Numbered from the stretch's first letter, positions 43,459-54,353 are shown. The stretch: DNA of 64,000 nucleotides from Buchnera aphidicola (Diuraphis noxia) (GCF_001700895.1 NZ_CP013259.1:558001-622000); one strand, 5' to 3'. The notes: generated from the letters alone by a model not told the origin. A program made the numbers and translations.

Positions 43459-45381
43459 TTATTTGCTATTTAAAAGTGATAATACTTCTTTTATATTATT
43501 TGTTGTCGAAAGTGTTTTAATAGTACCTTTATTATCTAAGGCATTAGTGATATTACTTACTACCATAATATGCTCATCATTCTTAGCCGCTATACCAATC
43601 ACAATATAAGCAATATCATCTAGATCTTCCCCAAAATGAACACCTTTTGGAAATTGACAAAAAATTATCCCTGTTTTTAAAACAGATTCTTTTCCCTGAA
43701 TAGTTCCATGTGGAAGGGCTATTGATTCACCTAACCAAGTTGAAGCTATTTTTTCTCTTTCTAACATTGAATTAATATAGTCAAATTTAACATATCCATA
43801 TTTTACTAAATTCAAGCCTACAATTTTAATTGCTTCTTCTTTAGTATTAGCATATTGATTTAATAAAATGTTTTTTTCACTTAATTGAAATACAGAACGA
43901 GATTTTTTTTTATCTTTTATATTATTCTTGTTATTATGATTTAAAGAAATATTGTAATTTCTGTTTAATAAAAACATACTTTCTAGCAATTTTTTTACTA
44001 AATTATCATAAAAATTATTATTAAGAAAGTTTTTTAAAGAAATATGCTGTGCATTAGGTGCATATTGTTTTGCACGATCAGTTAGATTTTTATGTGTAAT
44101 TATTAAATCTGCGTTTTTAGGTAATAAATTAATTGCCATATTTGATACAGAAATATGATTTAAATTAGCTGTTTTTATTTTTTTACGAAGAATACTAGCT
44201 CCCATAGCACTAGAACCCATTCCCGCATCACAAGCGACTATTATTGTTTTAATTTTACTAAAATTTGTTAAATTTATTTCATTAAATTGTTTTTCTTGAG
44301 ATGTTGCTATGCTTAACGAATCTTTATCATTCTTCAAATTATTTTCATTTTTTTTATATATTTTACCAAAATCATATTTTAGCAATACAGAAGCACTACA
44401 AAAAGAAGAAATAAAAGAGCAAAAAATAGCAGTAATATTAACTAAATAAAAACCTTTTGGAGTCATAGCCAAAATAGATAAAATTGATCCTGGTGATACT
44501 GCAGAAATTAAACCACCATCTAACATAACAAGCATAAAAATATTTATCATACTACCAATAATAAGAGATATAATTAATTTTGGTTGAATAAGTACATAAG
44601 AAAAATAAATTTCATGCACTCCGCCTAAAAACTCAATTGCTGCCGCTGTTCCTAAAGATTTAGATGTATCTTTTCTTCCAAAAAAAAGACAAGCCATTAA
44701 TACACCTAATCCTGGACTTGGATTAGATTCTATTAAAAAAAATATAGATTTATGATTTTCTAAAACATCTTGAATTCCTAATGGTGAAAAAATCCCATGA
44801 TTGATCGCATTATTTAAAAAAAATATTTTAGCTGGTTCTACAATAATAGATAAAAGAGGCAACAAATTATAAAATAATATTAATTTAATTAAATTAGATA
44901 AAATATGAGAAATCCATTCAATAAATGGACCAATTGTAAAAAATGAAATAATTGCTAATAAAATACCTAAAATAGCAATAGAAAAATTATTAACTAACAT
45001 CTCAAAACCATTTTTTATTTTATTTTCTATTATTTGATCAAAATTCTTCATAGCCCATCCACCTAATGGCCCTGCAATCATTGCTCCTAATAACATTGGC
45101 ATATCAGTACTAGTAATAACTCCAATGGTACTAATACTTCCTACTAATCCGCCTCTTTCATTAGAAACTAAACGACCTCCTGTATATCCAATTAAAAGAG
45201 GTAAAAGATAAAACATCACAGGTGCTATTAACTGCGCTAAAAGCTTATTGGGTTGCCAACCTACAGGTAAAAACAAAGCATTCATAATACCCCATGTAAT
45301 AAAAATACTTATGTTGGGCATGATCATATTACTTAAGAATTGACCAAAATTTTGTATTTTTAATTTCATTAATGTAAACAT
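43459..45381 (-). CDS. mtlA: Mannitol-specific PTS enzyme IICBA
   Basis: Membrane transporter that imports and phosphorylates mannitol. It has 640 residues (E. coli 637): IIC membrane domain about 1-345, IIB with phosphocysteine Cys384 in [13 protein letters not shown] with phosphohistidine His558 in IALPHGT. The IIC signature GGVHEIYF is kept but is followed by Ser instead of Pro. All phospho-relay residues are present, so it should work with general PTS proteins encoded elsewhere. The IIC-IIB linker is Lys/Asn-rich. Confidence 0.97.
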   Translation of the reverse strand: MFTLMKLKIQNFGQFLSNMIMPNISIFITWGIMNALFLPVGWQPNKLLAQLIAPVMFYLLPLLIGYTGGRLVSNERGGLVGSISTIGVITSTDMPMLLGAMIAGPLGGWAMKNFDQIIENKIKNGFEMLVNNFSIAILGILLAIISFFTIGPFIEWISHILSNLIKLILFYNLLPLLSIIVEPAKIFFLNNAINHGIFSPLGIQDVLENHKSIFFLIESNPSPGLGVLMACLFFGRKDTSKSLGTAAAIEFLGGVHEIYFSYVLIQPKLIISLIIGSMINIFMLVMLDGGLISAVSPGSILSILAMTPKGFYLVNITAIFCSFISSFCSASVLLKYDFGKIYKKNENNLKNDKDSLSIATSQEKQFNEINLTNFSKIKTIIVACDAGMGSSAMGASILRKKIKTANLNHISVSNMAINLLPKNADLIITHKNLTDRAKQYAPNAQHISLKNFLNNNFYDNLVKKLLESMFLLNRNYNISLNHNNKNNIKDKKKSRSVFQLSEKNILLNQYANTKEEAIKIVGLNLVKYGYVKFDYINSMLEREKIASTWLGESIALPHGTIQGKESVLKTGIIFCQFPKGVHFGEDLDDIAYIVIGIAAKNDEHIMVVSNITNALDNKGTIKTLSTTNNIKEVLSLLNSK

Positions 45382-45455
45382 AATAATCCACGCTTTTTGA
45401 TAAAATTAGAATTTGAAATAATTTTTTTTAAATACCATTTTAATTATTAAATGTT

Positions 45456-47108
45456 TTATTTTACAAAAGACTTATAAAAATCAATTAAACCTTCAGTAGA
45501 TGAATCATAACATTTTTGTTGAAAATTATGATTTAAATAATTGTAAATATCTTGAGATAATTTTTTTCCTATTTCTACACCCCATTGATCAAAACTAAAT
45601 ATATTTAATATATAACCTTGAACAAAAATTTTATGTTCATATAAAGCAATTAATGCTCCTAAATTATAAGGATTAATTTTTCGAATTAAAATTGAATTCG
45701 TAGGTTGGTTACCTTCACATATTTTAAACGGTAAAGTTATATCTGTGTTATGATAACTATCATTAACTAAGTTTAATTCATGGGATAACGTACTTTTCGA
45801 ATTACCAAAAGCTAATGCTTGTCCTTGAGCGAAAAAATTAGATATAAGTTTTAAATGATGATCATTCACATTATTATGTGAAAATACTGAAGCAATTAAA
45901 TCACAGGGAATTAACTTAGTACCTTGATGTATTAACTGATAAAACGCATGTTGTCCATTAGTTCCAGGCTCTCCCCAAATAATAGGACCTGTTTGATAAG
46001 ATATTTTTTGTCCATTTCTATTAATTGATTTTCCATTAGACTCCATGTTGGATTGCTGCAGATATGCAGAAAAACGATGCATGTACTGATCATATGGTAA
46101 TACAGCCTCGGTTTCAGATTCAAAAAAATTACCATACCAAATGCTTATTAAAGCTAATAATATCGGGAGATTTTTATGGTTATCTGTATTATAAAAATGA
46201 TTATCCATTGCATGTGCACCATCTAAAAATTTTTTAAAATTATCAAACCCAATAGATAAAGCAATCGATAAACCAACTGAAGACCATAATGAAAAACGTC
46301 CTCCTACCCAATCCCAAAATTTAAAAATATTATTAATATCAATTCCAAAATCTAAAACATTTTTTACATTAGCTGATAGAGCAAAAAAATGTTTATTTAA
46401 TGCATTTGTATTTTTTGAAAAATCTAAAAACCATTTCCTTACACTATAAGCATTAGTGATTGTTTCGTCTGTGGTAAAGGTTTTAGAAGCTATTAAAAAG
46501 ATGGTTTTTTCAGGATTAATTTTTTTTAAAACTTCAGTAATATGAGTACCATCAATATTTGAAATAAAATGCATATTTAAATGATTTTTGTAGGGACGTA
46601 ATGCTTCAGTTACCATATATGGTCCCAAATCAGATCCACCAATACCAATGTTTACAACATCAGAAATTGTTTTGTTTGTAAAACCTTTCCATTCTCCGTT
46701 AATCACAAGATTTGTAAAATTTTTCATTTTTTCGAGAACAGTATTAATTTCTATCATAATATTATGGTTGTCTATGACAATAGCATGATTCGTTCTATTA
46801 CGAAGTGCTACATGTAATACAGAACGGTTTTCTGTTTGATTAATTTTTTCACCAGAAAACATTTGTTTGATTGCGGATTTTACATTAGTTTCTTTAGCTA
46901 AATTTAACAAATACATTAAAGTCATATCGTTAATACGATTTTTTGAAAAATCAACCAATATTTCATTTTCAAATAAAACTGAAAATTTTTTAAATCGATT
47001 AGGATCAGTTAAAAAAAAATCTTTCAAATGAATATTTTTTATCTTTTTGAAGTGTTTAATTAAATCTTGATAAGATTTAGTTTGATTTAAATTTATGTTT
47101 TGCATCAT
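45456..47108 (-). CDS. pgi: Glucose-6-phosphate isomerase
   Basis: Interconverts glucose 6-phosphate and fructose 6-phosphate, linking mannitol and glucose entry to glycolysis. It has 550 residues (E. coli 549). The signatures [41 protein letters not shown] and the catalytic [15 protein letters not shown] are intact. Two ATG codons are adjacent; the second aligns with the E. coli start. Divergent from orn. Confidence 0.98.
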   Translation of the reverse strand: MMQNINLNQTKSYQDLIKHFKKIKNIHLKDFFLTDPNRFKKFSVLFENEILVDFSKNRINDMTLMYLLNLAKETNVKSAIKQMFSGEKINQTENRSVLHVALRNRTNHAIVIDNHNIMIEINTVLEKMKNFTNLVINGEWKGFTNKTISDVVNIGIGGSDLGPYMVTEALRPYKNHLNMHFISNIDGTHITEVLKKINPEKTIFLIASKTFTTDETITNAYSVRKWFLDFSKNTNALNKHFFALSANVKNVLDFGIDINNIFKFWDWVGGRFSLWSSVGLSIALSIGFDNFKKFLDGAHAMDNHFYNTDNHKNLPILLALISIWYGNFFESETEAVLPYDQYMHRFSAYLQQSNMESNGKSINRNGQKISYQTGPIIWGEPGTNGQHAFYQLIHQGTKLIPCDLIASVFSHNNVNDHHLKLISNFFAQGQALAFGNSKSTLSHELNLVNDSYHNTDITLPFKICEGNQPTNSILIRKINPYNLGALIALYEHKIFVQGYILNIFSFDQWGVEIGKKLSQDIYNYLNHNFQQKCYDSSTEGLIDFYKSFVK

Positions 47109-47310
47109 AATGTTTCTCGAAGAATCTAAAAATAGATAATTTAATATTTTTAAGAACTTTTTAATAAAATTACTATTTTTTAATAAATATTAATATTGTA
47201 AAATTATCTTTTTACATGTGAAATTTTGATTAAAATCTTTATATAAATTAAATATATGGTATAAGGAATAATTGTATTTTTTAAAAATCTTTCAATAACA
47301 CATAAAGTAT

Positions 47311-47853
47311 ATGCAAATCAATAAAAACAATCTTATTTGGATTGATTTAGAAATGACTGGTCTTCATCCGAAAATACATCGCATTATTGAAATTGCGACA
47401 TTAATTACAGATGTTAATTTAAATATAATTGCAGAAGGACCAGTCATTGCTATACATCAAAAACAAAAAAATATGTTATTAATGAATCAATGGAATATTC
47501 GGACACACAGAAAAAGCGGATTAATACAACGTGTTGAAAATAGTTTTTATGATGAACATCAAGCTGAAATAGAAACAATACTTTTTTTAAAAAAATGGGT
47601 TCCAATTAAATCATCTCCAATGTGCGGAAATAGTATTACTCAAGATAGAAGATTTTTATTTGAATATATGCCAAAATTAGAAAATTATTTTCATTATAGA
47701 AATATAGATGTTAGTACGATTAAAGAATTGTTTTATCGTTGGAATACTAAAGTTCATAATTGTTTAAAAAAAAATAATCATACAGCACTTGAAGATGTTT
47801 ATGAATCTATTATGGAACTAAAGTTTTATAAAAAAAATTTTTTTAAAATTTGA
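47311..47853 (+). CDS. orn: Oligoribonuclease
   Basis: DEDDh 3'-5' exonuclease that finishes RNA decay by degrading 2-5-nt oligoribonucleotides. It has 180 residues (E. coli 181). The DLEMTGL start, NSITQDRRFL and the final HTALEDVYES (His and Asp five residues later) provide the catalytic set. ATG start. tRNA-Gly lies about 90 bp downstream, as orn and glyV do in E. coli. Confidence 0.97.
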   Translation: MQINKNNLIWIDLEMTGLHPKIHRIIEIATLITDVNLNIIAEGPVIAIHQKQKNMLLMNQWNIRTHRKSGLIQRVENSFYDEHQAEIETILFLKKWVPIKSSPMCGNSITQDRRFLFEYMPKLENYFHYRNIDVSTIKELFYRWNTKVHNCLKKNNHTALEDVYESIMELKFYKKNFFKI

Positions 47854-47946
47854 TAAAAATTATTTTTAAAAAAGAAAGCTTGAAAAATTTATTTTATATC
47901 TATAAAATAAATATTGTTTATATCGATTCAAAACATTTAAAAGCAT

Positions 47947-48022
47947 GCGGGAATAGCTCAGTCGGTAGAGCACAACCTTGCCAAGGTTGGGGTCGCGAGT
48001 TCAAATCTCGTTTCCCGCTCCA
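47947..48022 (+). tRNA. tRNA-Gly(GCC)
   Basis: 76 nt with encoded CCA, acceptor GCGGGAA/TTCCCGC, anticodon GCC at 47980-47982. Near-identical to E. coli glyV. It sits between orn and amiB, where E. coli has three glyV-type copies plus queG, nnr and tsaE. Confidence 0.97.
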
Positions 48023-48138
48023 ATCATATTTTTAAAAATTTTATTTCAATAAAATTTCTAAAGAATAAAAATCAACCTTATATTATCACACACATAAAAA
48101 GTTTAATAATATTTAAAATATAATTAAAGGAAATATAT

Positions 48139-49082
48139 ATGATTTTTCACTACCCTTATAAATGGATAATGTTTTTTCTATTATCATTTTTCTTTCAAAT
48201 ACAAATGAATACTAAATATGTAAAAAAAAAATTTTAAAAACGATAATATAATTTGTTTAAAAAATGCAAGAATATTAAAACACAAAAGAAATAATATAAA
48301 AAACATTAAAATATTTCAATCTTATAAAGATAAATTTTTTTTTAAAAAAAAAGATAAATAATACGGACAATTTATCAAAAAAGATTACTATCTTAATAGA
48401 CGCAGGACATGGAGGGAAAGATCCAGGAGCAATTGGGCATAATGGACTTCAAGAAAAAAAAGTTAATATTGCAATAGCACTCCAACTTAAAAAGTTCTTA
48501 GATAACGATAAAATATTTCGTACAATTCTAACACGTAATAATGACTCTTATCTTTCATTGAAAACAAGAAAACAATTTTTTAAAAAAAATCACGTAAATT
48601 TATTAATCTCTATTCATGTAGATTCTTCTAAAAAAAGATACGTATCAGGAGCATCGTTATGGATCATTTCACCTAGCAGAATGGATCGTGAAATTAATAA
48701 TTATCTAAAAAATAAAAATTCAGATATATTATTTGCTGAAAGCATACAGAAAGTGTTTAATGAAAACAAAAATGATTTATTTTTAAAAAAAACTATTTTA
48801 GACTTGCAATTTAGCAATTTTCAAAAAATAGAATTCGATCTATCTACACATATATTTGAACAATTAAAAAAAAACATAAAATTACATAAAATAGAATTAA
48901 ACTACGCTAGTTTAGGGATATTAAGTTCTATAAATATACCTGCTATATTAATAGAAACAGGTTTTATTACTAATTTTTGGGAAGAAAAACAATTAAATAC
49001 AACTTTTTATCAAAAAAAAATTTCTAATGCCCTTTATTTAGCACTTAAAAAATATTTTTCATTTACTTTAAAAAGTAAATAA
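48139..49082 (+). CDS. amiB: N-acetylmuramoyl-L-alanine amidase AmiB, broken at two poly(A) tracts
   Basis: Periplasmic zinc amidase that splits septal peptidoglycan. The ATG at 48139 has AAGGA 7 bases upstream and opens a signal-peptide-like start with a hydrophobic core (about 9-22). The frame breaks at A10 (48222-48231) and again at A9 (48344-48352); removing one A from each gives one 313-residue protein. The catalytic domain after the second tract is complete: ILIDAGHGGKDPGA, the Glu in LQEKKVN, LISIHVDS and LIETGF supply the zinc and acid residues. The AMIN domain of E. coli AmiB is lost. Slippage, death, or miscalled tracts are the options. Confidence 0.85.
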
Positions 49083-49112
49083 TTTAAAAAATTATATTTT
49101 TTTGAATCATTT

Positions 49113-49150
49113 TTTAAGCATCTAAACTATCAATTTTTAAGATGCTTAAA
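49113..49150. terminator. Hairpin between convergent amiB and rpmE
   Basis: TTTAAGCATCT at 49113-49123 pairs perfectly with AGATGCTTAAA at 49140-49150 around a 16-base loop, 31 bp after the amiB stop and 30 bp after the rpmE stop. No strong T-run follows on either side, so it may be a weak terminator or a 3' end protector. Confidence 0.55.
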
Positions 49151-49179
49151 GGAAAAAATAAAATTTTTTTTAATGTCAA

Positions 49180-49389
49180 CTATTTTTTATTAAAATTAAA
49201 ACGTTTTTTGAATCTTTCAACACGTCCTCCAGTATCAATAATTCTTTGTTTTCCTGTATAGAATGGATGACATTTTGCACATATATCTAAATTTATGCTG
49301 TGATTAATAGTAGAAAAAATCTCAATTTTGTTTCCACAAGAACAAATAGCAATTATCTTAGTGTAATTAGGATGAATATTTTTTTTCAT
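49180..49389 (-). CDS. rpmE: 50S ribosomal protein L31
   Basis: Zinc-containing bridge protein between the subunits. It has 69 residues (E. coli 70). The four zinc ligands are C16 and C18 in CSCG and C37 and C40 in CAKCHPF, so this is the zinc-binding form. ATG start. In E. coli rpmE is separated from ftsN by priA and cytR, which are gone here. Confidence 0.97.
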   Translation of the reverse strand: MKKNIHPNYTKIIAICSCGNKIEIFSTINHSINLDICAKCHPFYTGKQRIIDTGGRVERFKKRFNFNKK

Positions 49390-49488
49390 TAAAAAAATTC
49401 CTATAAAGTAAAAATATGTTTTATATTATTATACAATTTTTAATACACTAATACTAAAAAATTTAGTTATTTTACATGATGAAACACA

Positions 49489-49732
49489 ATGTATAACGAA
49501 TATTTATATTGTAAAAAAAAAAAAAAAAAATCGAATTTTTATTTCAAAAAAAAAAAATCTATATGTTATATTTACATTAATAATAATTTCTATTAGTTAT
49601 TATTGCATTAATCAAAATAGATTTTTGAAAAAAAAAAATACACATATAACAGAAAAAGACAAAAAAAAAAATATATTACCTCCTAAACCAAAAGAAAAAT
49701 GGAAATATATTAAAAAATTAAAAAATCTGTAA
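49489..49732 (+). CDS. ftsN: Minimal FtsN-like division protein or remnant, with A18 and A12 tracts
   Basis: E. coli FtsN activates septal peptidoglycan synthesis through a short periplasmic segment. From the ATG at 49489, removing one A from either A18 (49513-49530) or A12 (49546-49557) gives 80 residues: a Lys-rich cytoplasmic start, one membrane segment beginning LYVIFTLIIISIS, then LPPKPKEKWKYIKKLKNL. That block matches E. coli LPPKPEERWRYIKELE, the essential activating helix with its Trp and Tyr. The linker and SPOR domain are absent. Position beside hslV matches E. coli. Could be functional through slippage or a dying relic. Confidence 0.7.
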
Positions 49733-49757
49733 AAATATTTAGTATCTTCAAAACGAG

Positions 49758-49787
49758 TTGAACAAAATGAATTATATTTTATATAAT
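49758..49787 (+). promoter_or_regulatory. Candidate promoter for hslVU
   Basis: TTGAAC at 49758-49763 and TATAAT at 49782-49787, 18 bp apart, about 160 bp upstream of hslV and just after the ftsN stop. The -35 also resembles the TTGAAA of heat-shock promoters, but no CCCCAT-type -10 is in register. Confidence 0.45.
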
Positions 49788-49947
49788 ATAAAACTTTTCC
49801 CAATTTTTAAAAATCATGAAATAACATAAAAAAGTAATTTAACTAAAGATGATTAAATCACGAAGGTGTTAAATTATATTCTATATAAAATTTTTATACA
49901 AAAAACGTATGAAGAAATAAAAACGTTACGTTAAAGAGGTTTTTCTT

Positions 49948-50478
49948 GTGACCACAATATTAAGTGTAAGACTAAAAAATAAAGTAGTAATTGGAGGTGA
50001 TGGACAAGCAACTTTAGGTAATACAATTATGAAAAGTAATGTAAAAAAAATTAGATCTCTTTACCACGAAAAAGTCATTGCTGGTTTTGCAGGAGGAACA
50101 GCAGACGCTTTCACTTTATTTGAAATGTTTGAAAAAAAATTAGCATTATACCAAGGGCAATTACAACGTGCTGCAATTGAATTAGCAAAAGATTGGCGAT
50201 CTGATAGAATGCTAAGAAAGCTAGAAGCTTTGTTAGCTGTTGCTGATAAAGACAGTTCATTGATAATTACCGGAAATGGAGATGTAATACAACCTGAAGA
50301 TGATTTAATAGCTATAGGATCAGGTGGTTCTTATGCTCAATCTTCTGCTCGTGCATTAATAAATAACACTAATTTAAATGCACATGAGATCGTAGAGAAA
50401 TCATTAACTATTGCTGCAAATATTTGTATCTATACAAATCATACTTTTACTATTAAAGAACTATTTTCAGAAAAATAA
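49948..50478 (+). CDS. hslV: ATP-dependent protease subunit HslV
   Basis: Proteolytic core of the HslVU (ClpQY) protease. It has 176 residues, the E. coli length. The N-terminal nucleophile Thr follows the initiator Met (MTTILSVRL), and [23 protein letters not shown] and [14 protein letters not shown] are signatures. GTG start, as in E. coli, with AGAGG upstream. hslU follows 12 bp downstream. Confidence 0.97.
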   Translation: MTTILSVRLKNKVVIGGDGQATLGNTIMKSNVKKIRSLYHEKVIAGFAGGTADAFTLFEMFEKKLALYQGQLQRAAIELAKDWRSDRMLRKLEALLAVADKDSSLIITGNGDVIQPEDDLIAIGSGGSYAQSSARALINNTNLNAHEIVEKSLTIAANICIYTNHTFTIKELFSEK

Positions 50479-50490
50479 GGATTATTTTTT

Positions 50491-51822
50491 ATGTCTTCAA
50501 TGACTCCTCCTCAAATTGTTTCTGAACTTGACAAATTTATTATTGGTCAAGAAAAAGCAAAAAGAGCTGTATCTATCGCGTTAAGAAATCGTTGGCGTCG
50601 TATGCAATTAAATAATGAACTTCGTCATGAAATAACTCCTAAAAATATTTTAATGATCGGACCTACTGGAGTTGGTAAAACAGAAATTGCTAGACGTTTA
50701 GCAAAATTAGCTGCTTCTCCCTTTATAAAAGTAGAAGCAACAAAATTTACTGAAGTAGGTTATGTTGGAAAAGAAGTAGATTCAATCATTCGAGATTTAA
50801 CTGATGCAGCAATAAAAATGATTCGAATAAAAAACATTGAAAAAAACAAAAATAGAGTAGAAGAAATAGTTGAAGAAAGAATATTAGATGTTCTTATTCC
50901 TACTCCAAAAATAAATGCATCGGAAAAAGAAAAAAATGAAAGTCTCTCAAACACGATTCAAATATTTCGAAAAAAGTTAAGAGAAGGTCTATTAGATGAA
51001 AAAGAAATAGAAATCAACGTACTTACAACTAGTATGGGAATTGAAATAATGGCTCCTCCAGGCATGGAAGAATTGACAAATCAATTACAATCTTTATTTC
51101 AAAATTTAGGAGGACAGAAAAAAAATAATAGACGATTAAAAATTAAAGATGCGATAATCTTACTAACAGAAGAAGAAGCTGCAAAATTAATTAATCACGA
51201 AGAAATAAAAAAAGAAGCTATTAATGCAGTTGAACAAAACGGGATAGTATTTATCGATGAAATTGATAAAATCTGTAAAAGAGGAGATGCTTCCGGACCA
51301 GATATTTCTCGAGAAGGTGTTCAAAGAGATTTACTACCATTAGTAGAAGGTTGTACTGTTTCAACTAAATATGGAATGGTAAAAACAGATCATATTTTAT
51401 TTATTGCCTCTGGAGCATTTCAAACTTCTACTCCTTCTGATTTAATTCCTGAATTACAAGGACGTTTACCAATCAAAGTTGAACTACAAGCATTGACAAT
51501 AGATGATTTTGAAAAAATTTTAACGGAACCCACAGCTTCTATTACTGCGCAATACAAAGCACTTATGGAAACAGAAGGCGTTAATATTCATTTTACTAAA
51601 GAGGGTATACGTAATATTGCAGAAGCAGCATGGAAAGTGAACGAATCTATGGAAAATATTGGAGCTCGTCGATTACATACTATATTAGAAAAATTAATGG
51701 AAGATATATCTTTTAACGCAACTGAAAATAAGGGTAATACAATTGAAATTAATTCAAGTTATGTAGGAAAACATTTAGATCAATTAATATCTAATGAAGA
51801 TCTAAGTCGTTTTATTTTATAA
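50491..51822 (+). CDS. hslU: ATP-dependent protease ATPase subunit HslU
   Basis: AAA+ unfoldase that feeds substrates to HslV. It has 443 residues, the E. coli length. Walker [10 protein letters not shown] has Lys63, Walker B is IVFIDEID, and the I domain spans about 110-240. The pore motif GYVGKEVDS is also intact. ATG start with AAGGA about 12 bases upstream. Operon with hslV. Confidence 0.97.
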   Translation: MSSMTPPQIVSELDKFIIGQEKAKRAVSIALRNRWRRMQLNNELRHEITPKNILMIGPTGVGKTEIARRLAKLAASPFIKVEATKFTEVGYVGKEVDSIIRDLTDAAIKMIRIKNIEKNKNRVEEIVEERILDVLIPTPKINASEKEKNESLSNTIQIFRKKLREGLLDEKEIEINVLTTSMGIEIMAPPGMEELTNQLQSLFQNLGGQKKNNRRLKIKDAIILLTEEEAAKLINHEEIKKEAINAVEQNGIVFIDEIDKICKRGDASGPDISREGVQRDLLPLVEGCTVSTKYGMVKTDHILFIASGAFQTSTPSDLIPELQGRLPIKVELQALTIDDFEKILTEPTASITAQYKALMETEGVNIHFTKEGIRNIAEAAWKVNESMENIGARRLHTILEKLMEDISFNATENKGNTIEINSSYVGKHLDQLISNEDLSRFIL

Positions 51823-51907
51823 TTAATTTTTAAAATATTTATCTGTAATAGATAAATATTTTTAATTAAAATTACTTAAAAAGTTTCAAATTAATTTAAC
51901 ATTAGTA

Positions 51908-51934
51908 TTGAAAAAAAGAAATAAGGCCTTATAT
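51908..51934 (+). promoter_or_regulatory. Sigma-32-type heat-shock promoter of ibpA
   Basis: TTGAAA at 51908-51913 is followed after 13 bp by CCTTATAT at 51927-51934, close to the heat-shock consensus CTTGAAA and CCCCATNT with normal spacing. The spacer starts with a run of A that gives seven in a row before a G. The 5' leader to ibpA is about 70 bases. In the pea-aphid symbiont the same promoter has a longer A-run whose one-base deletion blocks ibpA induction. Confidence 0.7.
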
Positions 51935-52008
51935 AAACAATAAAAGATTTTTAAAATTATTCGTTTTTTATAAAAATTAAAAATATTTTTTTAAAGAAGG
52001 AGTTTTTT

Positions 52009-52494
52009 ATGTCTTATCGTTCTGTTTCATTTATTCCTAATTTCAATGATCATGATATTTTTTCAAATAGATTTAATCAAATTGACAAAATGTTTAGTAC
52101 ATTGACAGGAGAAAAACCAATATCTGATACACCAGCTTATAATATTTGTCAAATAAATGAAGTAGAATATGAGTTAATACTTAGTATTCCTGGATATGAA
52201 GAAAAAGAATTAGATATTTCTGTTCATAATAATCAATTATCTATTCGAGGAAAAAAAGAACATCAAGAAACACATGATAAAAAAAATGAAATTAAAAAGT
52301 GGTTACATAAAGGAATAATTTTTAATAACTTTTCTGTCAGTTTTAACTTAGATCATAAAATTCAAGTCAAAAAAGCAGAGTTATATTTAGGATTGTTAAA
52401 ATTAACTTTTAGTTGTAATATTCCAGAAACAGAAAAACCTAAAAAAATTTCAATTAATATTCCAAACGAAACGAAAAAAATTGATAACAAATAA
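52009..52494 (+). CDS. ibpA: Small heat-shock protein IbpA
   Basis: Alpha-crystallin holdase that binds denatured proteins under heat. It has 161 residues (E. coli 137). A short N-terminal arm starts MSYRSVSFIPNF, the crystallin domain covers about 38-130 with YELILSIPGYEEKELDI and LSIRGKK, and the IxI-type tail motif region ISINIPNE follows. ATG start with a very strong AAGGAG 6 bases upstream. Preceded by a sigma-32-type promoter. Confidence 0.95.
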   Translation: MSYRSVSFIPNFNDHDIFSNRFNQIDKMFSTLTGEKPISDTPAYNICQINEVEYELILSIPGYEEKELDISVHNNQLSIRGKKEHQETHDKKNEIKKWLHKGIIFNNFSVSFNLDHKIQVKKAELYLGLLKLTFSCNIPETEKPKKISINIPNETKKIDNK

Positions 52495-52536
52495 AGTTAA
52501 AAAAATAAAAATTTTATATTTTTTTTTAAATCCAAA

Positions 52537-52574
52537 CCATTGTACTTAAGCAAACACAAACATAAGTACAATGG
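52537..52574. repeat. 12-bp perfect inverted repeat between ibpA and fpr
   Basis: CCATTGTACTTA at 52537-52548 and TAAGTACAATGG at 52563-52574 are perfectly complementary around a 14-base loop. There is no T-run after it on the plus strand; a T9 run lies just before it. It ends 33 bp upstream of the fpr ATG. It may be an ibpA 3' hairpin, an fpr operator or leader structure. Confidence 0.6.
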
Positions 52575-52607
52575 TGAAATATGATCATTGATTATTGAGA
52601 ATAAAAC

Positions 52608-53360
52608 ATGAATCCATGGATCAATGCAACAGTTTTAGAAAAAAAAAAGTGGACTAATCATTTATTTAGTCTGATTTTAAAAGCTCCTATAGCATCTTTC
52701 AATGCAGGGCAATTTACGAAACTAGCTTTATATAATGAACAGACTGGAAAAAAAGTTCAACGAGCTTATTCATATCTGAATTCACCAAGTGAAAAAAATA
52801 TCGAGATATATATTGTTCGTGTTATAAATGGAAAATTAAGTAATTTATTATATAATTTGCAATCTGACGACAAAATTTTAATTAAAAAACATTCATTTGG
52901 ATTTTTTACTATAAATGAAATACCTGATTCTGAAATATTATGGATGTTTGCCACAGGGACAGGAATAGCACCTTATCTTTCAATATTAAAAGAAGGGAAA
53001 AATATTAGAAAATTTAATAATATTGTATTAATACATGCAGTAAAATATCAAAATGAATTAGTTTATCTTCCCTTAATGAAGGAATTACGTACAAAATATC
53101 AAGGTAAATTAAAAATTCAAACTATTCTCAGTAGAGAAAAAAATAAAAATTCTTTAACCGGTCGAATTCCTTTTTTGTTAAAAAATCAACGTTTAGAAAA
53201 AACAGTTAATTTATCAATCAATCCCAAAACTTCGCACATAATGTTATGTGGAAATCCTCATATGGTTAAAGATACATATATTTTTTTAAAAAACAACCGA
53301 AATATGAAAAAACATTTACGACGTGAACCAGGCCATATTACCATGGAAAACTATTGGTAA
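52608..53360 (+). CDS. fpr: Ferredoxin/flavodoxin-NADP(+) reductase
   Basis: FAD enzyme that moves electrons from NADPH to flavodoxin or ferredoxin, supporting radical SAM and Fe-S enzymes. It has 250 residues (E. coli 248). The FAD motif [15 protein letters not shown] site [24 protein letters not shown] and the C-terminal Tyr-Trp end ENYW are intact. ATG start. An inverted repeat lies in its leader. Confidence 0.96.
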   Translation: MNPWINATVLEKKKWTNHLFSLILKAPIASFNAGQFTKLALYNEQTGKKVQRAYSYLNSPSEKNIEIYIVRVINGKLSNLLYNLQSDDKILIKKHSFGFFTINEIPDSEILWMFATGTGIAPYLSILKEGKNIRKFNNIVLIHAVKYQNELVYLPLMKELRTKYQGKLKIQTILSREKNKNSLTGRIPFLLKNQRLEKTVNLSINPKTSHIMLCGNPHMVKDTYIFLKNNRNMKKHLRREPGHITMENYW

Positions 53361-53376
53361 AAAGATTGATTTTTTA

Positions 53377-54353
53377 TTAACAACGATTTAATGAAAAAGA
53401 TATTACTTTACTGATCCTGGTTTCATTTAACATTAACATAATTAATCGATCTAAACCTATCGCAACTCCGGAACAATTCGGTAACCCGGAAGACAAAGCA
53501 TCGAGAAATAAACTATCTATTTTTTGACAAGGAATATTCATAGCAATACGTTTTTTATTATCTTCAATAAAGCGTTTTTTTTGTTCATCGACATCTATTA
53601 GTTCGTAAAATCCATTTCCTAATTCTATTCCTTTAAAAAAAAATTCAAATCTTTCTGAAATACGAGAATCTTGTGAATTAATAGCCGCAAGAGACGCTTG
53701 TTCTACTGGAAAATGATAAATAAATATCGGTTTTTTTTTACCAAGTTTAGGCTCTATTTCTAATGTGAATAACAATTGTATTAACTTATTTAAATCATTT
53801 TCAATATGAGTTAAATAATGTAATTTTAATTTTTTAGATATTTGATGTAATTCTGATAATGTAGTAGATAAAGGATCTATGTTTAAAAATTTTATAAATA
53901 CATCTTGATAAGACATTTTATCTGATTTGTTACAATTTAAAATGATTTGAAGAAATTTATCTATTTCTTTTATAAAATTTTTCATTGAACAAAAAGGTTG
54001 ATACCATTCTAACATAGTAAATTCTGGATTATGATATCGACCAAATTCTTCATTTCTAAAACAATGAGAAATTTGATATATAGATCCAAGTTTTGCTGAT
54101 AATAAACGTTTCATATGATATTCTGGACTGGTAATTAACCATAATTTTAACTTTTGAACTTGATCACATGAAGAATAATATGTTTTAAAAGAAACCAAAT
54201 TTACATCGGTAACAGATGAACTAGATAAAATTGGTGTCTCAACTTCAATAATATTTTTTTGTAAAAAAAATAAACGAATATTAGAAATAATTTTCGATCT
54301 TTTGACTAAATTTGAAATTGATGCACTGGGTTTCCAACGATTTTTTTTTTCAT
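53377..54353 (-). CDS. epmA: EF-P beta-lysylation protein EpmA, frame broken at an A10 tract
   Basis: Lysyl-tRNA-synthetase-like enzyme that attaches beta-lysine to elongation factor P. The ATG at 54351-54353 is followed directly by ten A (54341-54350). With one more A the frame reads MKKKNRWKPSASISNLVKR and on to 325 residues, exactly the E. coli length. Without it the only open part is 273 residues from a TTG, missing about 52 N-terminal residues including motif 1. Motif 2 (FRNEEFGRYHNPEFTMLEWY) and motif 3 (GVAIGLDRLIML) are complete. Slippage-rescued, recently dead, or miscalled. Confidence 0.85.

Noticed and set aside
47850..48035. 61-codon plus-strand ORF after orn
   Set aside because: It reads through tRNA-Gly(GCC); the coding potential is a by-product of the tRNA.
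49612..49803. 63-codon minus-strand ORF, Phe-rich
   Set aside because: Antisense of the poly(A)-rich ftsN region; its Phe runs are the complement of the A tracts.
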